From Acidimicrobiia bacterium (GTDB lineage Bacteria; Actinomycetota; Acidimicrobiia; IMCC26256; DASPTH01): a stretch of DNA of 58,482 nt. The notes beneath the pieces are model-generated. The model ran no database searches and was not told where the DNA came from. It saw only the letters and a list, made by a program, of their open reading frames with translations. Numbering within the stretch: the first letter of the stretch is position 1; each line of letters opens with the position of its first letter. The stretch is taken from positions 88,121-146,602 of the forward strand of contig JBBDHW010000019.1 in the NCBI GenBank assembly GCA_040880805.1. The letters run 5' to 3'. Made by a program: the position numbers and the translations under genes. This document shows positions 52,407-58,482 of the stretch, piece by piece.

Positions 52407-53818
52407 CAGTCGAGCTCGGCTTCCCAATCGCGTTCTTCGAGCTCGGTCTGTATCGCGCGGAGGAATGCGGCCGCATAGGCGCCGTCGAACGCGCGGTGGT
52501 CCCACGTGAGCACGAGCATGCCGGTGTGGTGGATCGCGACTGCGTCTCCCCCCGGGCCGGACACGACGACCGGTCGTTTCTTGATGCCGTCGGTGGAGAG
52601 GATCGCGACCTGTGGCTGGTTGATGATCGCCAACGTCATGTAGGTACCGAAGGGTCCGGGGTTCGTGATCGTGAACGTTCCACCGATCACGTCGTCGGGC
52701 ATGAGCCGCTTCGCCCGCGCGCGCGACGCGAGGTCGTGTACCTCGCGTGCGATCTGGCGAAGTCGCTTACCGTCGGCATTGCGGATCACTGGCGCGACGA
52801 GACCTTCGAAGTCGAGGTCGACGGCGATCGAGAGGTGGACGTCGTGGTGGACGACGAGCGTGTCGTCACCCACGCTCGCGTTCGCCCGCGGGAACTCGTT
52901 CACCGTGTCGCAGAACGCGCGTGCGATGAAGGGGAGATACGTGAGCGAAAAGCCCTCGCTCACTTTCCACTCCGCTTGGTACGCGGCGCGCACACGCTCG
53001 ATCCGTTCGAAGTCGACCTCCACCGACGTATACACGTGCGCGCTCGAAGCCTTCGACCGCACCATGTGCTCGGCGGTACGGCGTCGGATGTTGTCGAACG
53101 GGACGACCTCGTCACGCGACACGGTGGGCACCGGCACCGGCACCGGCACCGGCACCGGAGCGGGTGGGGGCGTCAGATCTGGAGCAGGTGCGGTCTCGGG
53201 GAAACTGGCCGGCGGCGCAGCCGGGGGTGGCGCGTCCGGAGGCGTCGCGTCGGCGTGGAGGACGTCCTTTCGGGTGAGCCGCCCTCCGGGGCCGGTACCC
53301 GTGATCGTTGCCGGATCGAGCCCCCGCTCGGCCACCAGGCGGCGCACGATCGGCGAAGTGAGCCGCGATTCGTCCCCGGCGGCTGCGGCGCCCGCGGGCT
53401 CGGGCACGGGCTCGAGGACGGGCTCAGGGACCGGCTCCGGTGCGGTCGGGACCGCCGGAGCGGCGGCAGCCGGAGGTGGGACCGCCGGAGCGGCGGCAGC
53501 CGGAGGTGGGACCGCCGGAGCGGCGGCAGCCGGAGGTGGGACAGCCGGAGGTGGGACAGCCGGGCGCGGGGCAGCCCCGGCCGGCACGACCTCGGACACC
53601 ACCGCGAGGCGCGTCCCCACCTCCACGGTCTCGCCCTCGGGCACGAGGATCTCGGTGACGAAGCCGCCCGACGGCGCGGGCACCTCCGAGTCGACCTTGT
53701 CGGTGGACACCTCGAACAGCGGCTCGTCGGCCTCGACGCGCTCGCCCACTTGTTTGAGCCAGCGCGTGATGGTCCCTTCGGTGACCGTCTCCCCGAGTTG
53801 CGGCATCGTCACGTCCAC
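52406..53818 (-). CDS. sucB: Dihydrolipoamide acyltransferase E2 (2-oxoacid dehydrogenase complex)
   Basis: 470 residues. One lipoyl domain (1-78) holds Lys41 in VSTDKVDSEV. A Pro/Ala linker with three identical 10-residue units leads to a peripheral subunit-binding domain (~150-190, SPIVRRLVAERGLDPATITG). A second Pro-rich linker (PVPVPVPVP) precedes the catalytic domain (~235-470), whose active-site motif is WDHRAFDGAYAA (HRxxDG). E1 genes are absent, so the substrate could be 2-oxoglutarate, pyruvate or a branched oxoacid; the symbol is the customary actinobacterial one and is tentative. The target lysine is lipoylated by the product of the next gene. Confidence 0.9.
   Translation of the reverse strand: MDVTMPQLGETVTEGTITRWLKQVGERVEADEPLFEVSTDKVDSEVPAPSGGFVTEILVPEGETVEVGTRLAVVSEVVPAGAAPRPAVPPPAVPPPAAAAPAVPPPAAAAPAVPPPAAAAPAVPTAPEPVPEPVLEPVPEPAGAAAAGDESRLTSPIVRRLVAERGLDPATITGTGPGGRLTRKDVLHADATPPDAPPPAAPPASFPETAPAPDLTPPPAPVPVPVPVPVPTVSRDEVVPFDNIRRRTAEHMVRSKASSAHVYTSVEVDFERIERVRAAYQAEWKVSEGFSLTYLPFIARAFCDTVNEFPRANASVGDDTLVVHHDVHLSIAVDLDFEGLVAPVIRNADGKRLRQIAREVHDLASRARAKRLMPDDVIGGTFTITNPGPFGTYMTLAIINQPQVAILSTDGIKKRPVVVSGPGGDAVAIHHTGMLVLTWDHRAFDGAYAAAFLRAIQTELEERDWEAELD
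53127..53156. repeat. Five copies of ggcacc in the E2 gene
   Basis: Exact 6-bp tandem repeat encoding Pro-Val units in the linker before the catalytic domain. Confidence 0.85.
53451..53540. repeat. Three exact 30-bp tandem repeats in the E2 gene
   Basis: Units begin accgccggag at 53451, 53481 and 53511, with a partial fourth to ~53555. Each encodes ten residues of PPPAAAAPAV type in the outer linker. Exact identity suggests recent duplication. Confidence 0.9.
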
Positions 53819-53860
53819 GCGCGACTCCTCATCTCCACCCGATCCAACGGTTCTGTCACC

Positions 53861-55282
53861 TCAGTGCAACGGCCGGCCGATGCGCGCGAGCGCGGCTTCG
53901 CCGAACACCTCGCTCAACGTGGGATGCGGGTGCACCAACGCCGCGAGATCGGCGGCGTTCGCCTCCCAGTTGACCGACAGGTAACCCTCGGCGAGCAGTT
54001 CGGTTGCCCACGGCCCGACGACGTGCACGCCGAGCACCAGGCCATCCGCGTCGGTGACGAGCTTCACGAGCCCCTCGGTCTCACCGATGATCTGCGCCCG
54101 ACCGTCACCCGCGAACCGATGCTTGGCAACCACCACATCGTGGCCACGCTCGCGCGCCTGCTCCTCGGTGAGCCCGCACCACGCGACCTCGGGCCGGCAG
54201 TAGATCACCCAGGGCACCTTCTCGTAGTCGATCGGCGTCGCGGCCTCGCCGAGGATGGTCTTCACCACGAGGATCGCCTCCATGAAGCCCACGTGGGCGA
54301 GCTGCGGCGTGTCGATGACGTCGCCGGCCGCGAAGACGCCGTCGACACTCGTGCGGCACTGTGGGTCGACCACCACGAAGCCGCGGTCGTCGACGTTGAT
54401 GCTGGCAGCCTCCAGGCCGATCCCGTTCGACAGTGGCGCGCGCCCGATGGACACGATCACCTTGTCGACGACAACCGACTGCGCACCCGAATCCGCGTCC
54501 CATGACACGGTGAGCTCGCGCGCGCCGTCGATCCCCGTGATCCGGACACCTTCCTGAACGTTCACGCCGCGCTTCTTGAACGAGCGCGTGACGACACTGG
54601 CGACTTCGGTCTCGACGGTCGACAGGATTCGCGGCAGCGCCTCGAGCACCGTGACTTCGCTGCCCATGTCGATCAGCATCGAGGCAAACTCCGCGCCGAC
54701 CACACCGCCGCCGACGATCGCGACGCGCGGCGGCAGGTCGGTGAGCTCGAGCACGTGATCCGACGAGAGGATGCGCGCGCCGTCGAAATCGAGACCCGCG
54801 AGCGGGCGCGGCGCGGAGCCGGTGGCGACGACGAGATTGCGTCCCGCCAGTTCGGTGCCGTCGGCGACACGGACTCGGTGCGCGGCACCGTCGACCACTT
54901 GGCCCCGACCTTGCACGACGGTGACGTTCCGTCCCTTCAGCAGCGTTTCCAGGCCGTTCGTGAGCTTGTCGACGACCTCCTGCTTTCGGGCCTGCGCGCG
55001 ACCCAGGTCGAGCATGGGCTCGCCGGCGTTCACACCGAAGTCGGACGCCTCCTGCACGGTGCGCAACACGTCGGCCGTCTGCAGCAACTCCTTGGCCGGA
55101 ATGCACCCGCGGTGCAGACACGTACCACCGATCCGCCCTTCTTCCACCAGGGCGACGTTCAGCCCGGCCGCGGCGCCGTAGAGCGCCGTTGCGTAGCCGG
55201 CCGGACCCCCGCCGAGCGCCACGATGTCGAATTCGTCGACCAGGACGGCCACCTCCTCAGATTCCACTGGCTCAGATTCCAC
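53861..55282 (-). CDS. lpdA: Dihydrolipoamide dehydrogenase E3
   Basis: FAD enzyme that reoxidises the dihydrolipoyl arm of E2. About 473 residues. Motifs: FAD loop VALGGGPAGYATALYGA, redox disulfide GGTCLHRGCIPAKE, NAD loop AIVGGGVVGAEFASM, second FAD site VFAAGDVIDTPQLAH, and the interface pair HPHPTLSEVF. The start is unclear. Two tandem 15-bp units (gtggaatctgagcca type) each offer a GTG (55282, 55267), and a GTG immediately follows aggag at ~55252. E2 follows after 42 bp and opens the lpd-E2-lipBA-peptidase operon. Confidence 0.93.
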   Translation of the reverse strand: MESEPVESEEVAVLVDEFDIVALGGGPAGYATALYGAAAGLNVALVEEGRIGGTCLHRGCIPAKELLQTADVLRTVQEASDFGVNAGEPMLDLGRAQARKQEVVDKLTNGLETLLKGRNVTVVQGRGQVVDGAAHRVRVADGTELAGRNLVVATGSAPRPLAGLDFDGARILSSDHVLELTDLPPRVAIVGGGVVGAEFASMLIDMGSEVTVLEALPRILSTVETEVASVVTRSFKKRGVNVQEGVRITGIDGARELTVSWDADSGAQSVVVDKVIVSIGRAPLSNGIGLEAASINVDDRGFVVVDPQCRTSVDGVFAAGDVIDTPQLAHVGFMEAILVVKTILGEAATPIDYEKVPWVIYCRPEVAWCGLTEEQARERGHDVVVAKHRFAGDGRAQIIGETEGLVKLVTDADGLVLGVHVVGPWATELLAEGYLSVNWEANAADLAALVHPHPTLSEVFGEAALARIGRPLH

Positions 55283-55346
55283 TGACTCAGGTCACGAGAG
55301 CGCTGACGTCACCATTCTCGCAGGCGCGCGAACCCGACCGGCACTT

Positions 55347-55436
55347 TCAGCGCGCCAGGAGGATCTGCACCGCGCCGGCCGCGAGGATCGCCACTCCAGT
55401 GACGGCGGCGAGGATCAGCAGCGTGCGGGTGCTCAC
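55347..55436 (-). CDS. Possible 29-residue single-helix membrane protein
   Basis: GTG 55436 to TGA 55347 encodes STRTLLILAAVTGVAILAAG plus a short QILLAR end: one perfect membrane helix with a basic end. gaggat lies about 8 nt upstream. It sits upstream of lpd on the same strand, divergent from the flippase gene. Nothing but hydrophobicity and the ribosome site supports it. Confidence 0.4.
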   Translation of the reverse strand: MSTRTLLILAAVTGVAILAAGAVQILLAR

Positions 55437-55590
55437 GCTCGAAATCCTCGCGCGGCCCGGTCGGAAGCCCTCCATCCGCGTGGCCTTCTGTATCGAGTCG
55501 ACAGGGTTCACCCCGGTATGCTGCTCGCGCTCGCTTGGCCGCACCGTGCGGACCCTCCGAGCTCGACTCGGGCCACTCGGAACCTGCGAA

Positions 55591-56937
55591 ATGTCGCAAC
55601 GCGCACAACGCATCATCGAGGCTGCCCGCAAGGTGCCGCTGCCGGAGGGCACCTACGCCGTCGGCGCCGGGCTCCTGATCTCGGGCCTCACCGCGTATGG
55701 GTTCCAGATCCTCGCATTCAAGGCGCTCGACAAACCCGAGTACGCGGCCCTCAACGGGCTCTGGATCTTCGTGTTCGTGGTTGCGCCGGGTTTCTTCCTC
55801 CCACTCGAGCAGGAGGTCGGGCGCGCCGTTGCCGACCGACGCGCCCGCGGTATCGGCGGCGGACCGGTCGTGAAGAAGGCGGCCTTCGCAGGTTCGGTGC
55901 TCACGGGCGCGCTGATCGTGGTGACGCTGCTCCTCGCTGCCTTCACGCCACTGGTCGACCGGCTCTTCCACGGCGAGGAACAACTTCTCATCTGCTTCGT
56001 GATCGCGCTGGTCGCCTACGCGATGCAGCACATCACGCGGGGGACGTTGTCGGGCAACGGGCGGTTCGGCCCCTACGGGACCATTCTCGCCGCCGAGGGT
56101 CTGCTTCGCCTGATACCGGTCGTCGTGCTCTACATCGCGGGTGTCGACGACATCATCTGGTACGGGCTCGCCCTCGCGATCCCGCCTGCCATCGCCGCCG
56201 CGATCGCCCTGCGCGGACAACGCGACCTCCTCGCGCCGGGACCGGAGGCGGAGTGGTCGGAACTGTCGGCCAATCTCACGCTGCTGTTCCTCGGGTCGCT
56301 CACCGCGCAAACGCTCAGCTACTCGGCCGCGCTCGGCGCGATTCTCCTCGCCAAGGGCCCGAGAGAACGCGCCGAGGCCGCCGACTTCATCGTGGGCTTC
56401 TTCATCGCCCGGATCCCGATCCTGCTGTTCCAGGCGATCCAGGCTGCGCTGCTCCCCAAGCTGGCAGCACTTGCGGGCGCGGGTCGCCACGAAGACTTCC
56501 GCGCCGGACTCAAGAAGCTGCTGCTGATCGTCGTCGGGATCGGTGCGCTCGGCGTCGTCGCCGGCGCCACCATCGGGCCGATCGTGGGCAAGATCCTCTT
56601 CGGCGAGAAGTTCCACCTCGACAACGTCGATCTCGGGCTGCTCGCGGCGGGAAGCGCGTTGTTCATCCTCGCCCTCACGCTCGCGCAGGCCCTGATCGCG
56701 CTGCTCGGCCACGGGCGTGCGCTCGTCGCCTGGAGCATCGGTCTCGCCACCTGCGTGGTGGTGACGGCGTTCAGCTCCGACGACCTCTTCCTGCGGGTGG
56801 AACTCGGCTTCCTCGCCGGGTGTGGCGCCGCCGCCGCCGCGATGGCGCTCCTGCTGTTCGGCCGGCTGCGCACAGAGTCGCCGGAGAGCCTCGGCCTCTT
56901 CGTCGAGGCCATCGAGCACGAACCACTGGAGATCTAG
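55591..56937 (+). CDS. Flippase-like polysaccharide membrane protein (MATE/MurJ fold)
   Basis: 448 residues, 12-14 helices. The N-terminus is VPLPEGTYAVGAGLLISGLT and the pattern is that of Wzx/oligosaccharide-flippase proteins (GTLSGNGRFGPYGTILAAEG, IARIPILLFQAIQAALLPKL, LAQALIALLGHGRALVAW). It probably moves a lipid-linked sugar or precursor across the membrane. No polymerase or transferase is adjacent, and the glycan locus is 7 kb away. The start ATG 55591 lacks a good ribosome site. Its stop overlaps the convergent folD stop by 4 bp (ctag). Confidence 0.8.
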   Translation: MSQRAQRIIEAARKVPLPEGTYAVGAGLLISGLTAYGFQILAFKALDKPEYAALNGLWIFVFVVAPGFFLPLEQEVGRAVADRRARGIGGGPVVKKAAFAGSVLTGALIVVTLLLAAFTPLVDRLFHGEEQLLICFVIALVAYAMQHITRGTLSGNGRFGPYGTILAAEGLLRLIPVVVLYIAGVDDIIWYGLALAIPPAIAAAIALRGQRDLLAPGPEAEWSELSANLTLLFLGSLTAQTLSYSAALGAILLAKGPRERAEAADFIVGFFIARIPILLFQAIQAALLPKLAALAGAGRHEDFRAGLKKLLLIVVGIGALGVVAGATIGPIVGKILFGEKFHLDNVDLGLLAAGSALFILALTLAQALIALLGHGRALVAWSIGLATCVVVTAFSSDDLFLRVELGFLAGCGAAAAAMALLLFGRLRTESPESLGLFVEAIEHEPLEI

Positions 56938-57827
56938 CGAGAACCTGCTACCCCGGCCCGTCGCTCGGCAGCACGCACGCAATTCTCGAGCAGGCTCGCG
57001 CGCGTCATCGGCCCGACCGACCCGATCACCGGCGCGAACCAACCCGCCACTTCGCGGACGTCGTCGTCCACGTCGGGCGCGTACTCCCCGTCGACGATCG
57101 CGGTGCCGGTCTGCACCACGGCCGCGCCCGGCTTCACCATGTCGGCACGCACGATGCCCGGTGAGCCGGCGGCCGCGACCACCACATCGGCTGCTTCGAC
57201 GAACGGCCGGATGTCGGGCACGCCGGTGTGGACGAGGATCACCGCTGCGTTGGCGTCCGGCTCCTTCAGCGACAGCAGGTTCGCCAGCGGCTTCCCCACC
57301 GTGAGGCCGCGCCCGATGATCACGACGGTGCGGCCCTCGATCGGCACGCCGTAGTGCACGAGCAACCGCTGGATGCCCGCGGGCGTGCACGGGCGCGGCC
57401 CGGGTACACCCATCACGAGCCGCCCGAGGTTCACCGGGTGGAGGCCGTCGACGTCTTTGTCGGGATCGAGCCGCAATACCGTGGCGTCGTAGTCGACCCC
57501 GGATGGGAACGGATACTGGATCAGCACCGCGTCGACGCCCGCGCGCTCGTTGAATCGCTCCACCACCGCGTCGGCGTCGCGCTGCGAAGCATCGGCCGCC
57601 AGGTGCTCGTGGAAGAATTCGATCCCAACCTGCTTGCAGTTCTTGTGCTTCATAGCCACGTACTTCGCGCTCGCGGAGTTGTCGCCGACGAGCAGTGTGC
57701 CGAGGCCGGGAGAGATGCCGCGCTCCCGCAACGCCGCGACGCGCGTACGCAGTTCGGCCTTCACCTGCTTGAGGACGGCGTCGCCGTCGAGGATGACGCA
57801 GGAACCTACCGGGTGGTCCGATGCCAT
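56934..57827 (-). CDS. folD: Methylenetetrahydrofolate dehydrogenase/cyclohydrolase FolD
   Basis: Bifunctional enzyme that interconverts methylene-, methenyl- and 10-formyl-tetrahydrofolate with NADP. 297 residues from ATG 57827, after a perfect GAAGGAGG. Motifs: catalytic Lys in SAKYVAMKHKNCKQVGI, VDGLHPVNLGRL, PCTPAGIQRLL, the dinucleotide motif IIGRGLTVGKPLANLL, and C-terminal IGSVGPMTRASLLEN. It supplies one-carbon units that feed MetH through MetF (not in window). Confidence 0.94.
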   Translation of the reverse strand: MASDHPVGSCVILDGDAVLKQVKAELRTRVAALRERGISPGLGTLLVGDNSASAKYVAMKHKNCKQVGIEFFHEHLAADASQRDADAVVERFNERAGVDAVLIQYPFPSGVDYDATVLRLDPDKDVDGLHPVNLGRLVMGVPGPRPCTPAGIQRLLVHYGVPIEGRTVVIIGRGLTVGKPLANLLSLKEPDANAAVILVHTGVPDIRPFVEAADVVVAAAGSPGIVRADMVKPGAAVVQTGTAIVDGEYAPDVDDDVREVAGWFAPVIGSVGPMTRASLLENCVRAAERRAGVAGSR

Positions 57828-57968
57828 GTGGCCTCCTTCGGATGCGTTCGAGCTCCGAAGGCGCCCAGGCGGACGACGCCCCAATGATTCGGGGGTGATT
57901 CAGCCGCTCCCCGGTGGTACTCCACCATCGCCAGTCGCGGTACGCCGATCCTAGCGCAGCCAAGAAGC

Positions 57969-58482
57969 TCACAACCGTTCGAGAACGCGCGCCGAGATCG
58001 ACTCACCGATGACGAGCGACGCAGTCGCAGCCGGTGACGGCGCGTTCAGCACGTGCACCGCGCGCGGGGTCTCGTGCAATACGAAGTCGTCGAGCAGCGT
58101 GCCGTTCCGTGCGACCGCCTGGGCTCGCACCCCCGCAGGACGCCGTACGAGGTCAGCTGCTGCAATGCCGGGAACGAGTCGGCTGAGAGCGCGCGCGAGT
58201 GCGCGCCGGCTCAGCGACCGGTACACCTCGTGGACGCCGACCGGCCAGTAGTGCCGCGCCATCCGCCAGAACCCGGGGAACGCCGCGAGCTGCCGTAGCT
58301 CACGAGTGTCGACCGCGCCCCACGTGTACCCCTCACGCCCGAGCGCGAGCACGGCGTTGGGCCCGGCATGCACACTGCCGTCGATCCCGCGCGAGAGGTG
58401 CACACCGAGGAACGGCAGCTCGGGGTCGGGCACCGGATAGATCAGGTGACGAACAAGGCCGGCCGCGCTCGGCACCCACGAC
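57969..58482 (-). CDS. lhgO: L-2-hydroxyglutarate oxidase LhgO-like, C-terminal part (partial)
   Basis: The frame is open to the window edge, so only the last ~170 residues are present and the FAD loop lies outside. HLIYPVPDPELPFLGVHLSR and GSVHAGPNAVLALGREGY are characteristic of the LhgO/YgaF group of DAO-type flavoenzymes. GVRAQAVARNGTLLDDFVLH and APSPAATASLVIGESI form the C-terminal FAD contact. The 141-bp gap to folD holds only the folD ribosome site. Confidence 0.85.
   Translation of the reverse strand, partial: SWVPSAAGLVRHLIYPVPDPELPFLGVHLSRGIDGSVHAGPNAVLALGREGYTWGAVDTRELRQLAAFPGFWRMARHYWPVGVHEVYRSLSRRALARALSRLVPGIAAADLVRRPAGVRAQAVARNGTLLDDFVLHETPRAVHVLNAPSPAATASLVIGESISARVLERL

Noticed and set aside
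55309-57972. 887-aa minus-strand ORF across the flippase and folD
   Set aside because: It is a shadow frame; the flippase-like gene (plus) and folD (minus, another frame) explain the region.

Overview
The window reads as chromosomal DNA of a very GC-rich actinobacterium. The order iscS-mnmA-(MetE-like)-ligA matches a neighbourhood I recall from mycobacteria and streptomycetes. The decaprenyl-phosphoryl-arabinose genes (DPPR synthase, DprE1, DprE2) are also present. Many genes lack a Shine-Dalgarno sequence and instead carry a TANNNT -10 hexamer 6-10 nt before the start codon, as expected for leaderless mRNAs. Together these point to Actinomycetota; an Acidimicrobiia-like lineage is my best guess (inference). 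I see no rRNA, tRNA, CRISPR array, prophage or insertion sequence.

Layout. 0-8 kb: the end of a TPR-type regulator, then ligA, a zinc-ribbon membrane protein, a MetE-like protein, mnmA and iscS on the minus strand. 8-12 kb: methylmalonyl-CoA mutase, a broken HEAT-repeat gene and meaB. 12-21 kb: a PAS/GGDEF/EAL protein, a conserved unknown behind a clear -35/-10 promoter, a sirtuin, a rhodanese-ThiF protein, a secreted cupredoxin/beta-helix protein coupled to pepA, and a PduO-type cobalamin adenosyltransferase. 21-25 kb: ubiA(DPPR synthase)-dprE1-dprE2. 25-27 kb: small enzymes and a toxin-antitoxin pair. 27.6-31 kb: metH.

31-48.7 kb is a surface-glycan locus. It holds a WbpD/WbpE/WbpB-like amino-sugar module, an epimerase, a second DegT aminotransferase and acetyltransferase, four glycosyltransferase domains (two fused in one chain), two methyltransferases, a large membrane protein and a Wzm/Wzt-type ABC exporter whose Wzt has a C-terminal extension. 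A secreted HExxH protease sits in the same locus. 48.7-55.3 kb is a lipoate/2-oxoacid dehydrogenase operon: lpd, an E2 acyltransferase, a fused lipB-lipA gene, an Xaa-Pro peptidase and a membrane protein. The window ends with a flippase-like protein, folD and the end of lhgO.

Themes. Cobalamin chemistry recurs: mutase, MeaB, adenosyltransferase and MetH. Cell-envelope sugar chemistry dominates 21-25 and 31-48 kb. The less expected items are the LipB-LipA fusion, an Ala at the DprE1 position that is Cys387 in M. tuberculosis, a three-copy dispersed hairpin repeat with paired base changes in its stem, a MoeZ-like protein with its domains in reversed order, and divergent or palindromic leaderless promoters. 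I found no clear new defence or mobile system.
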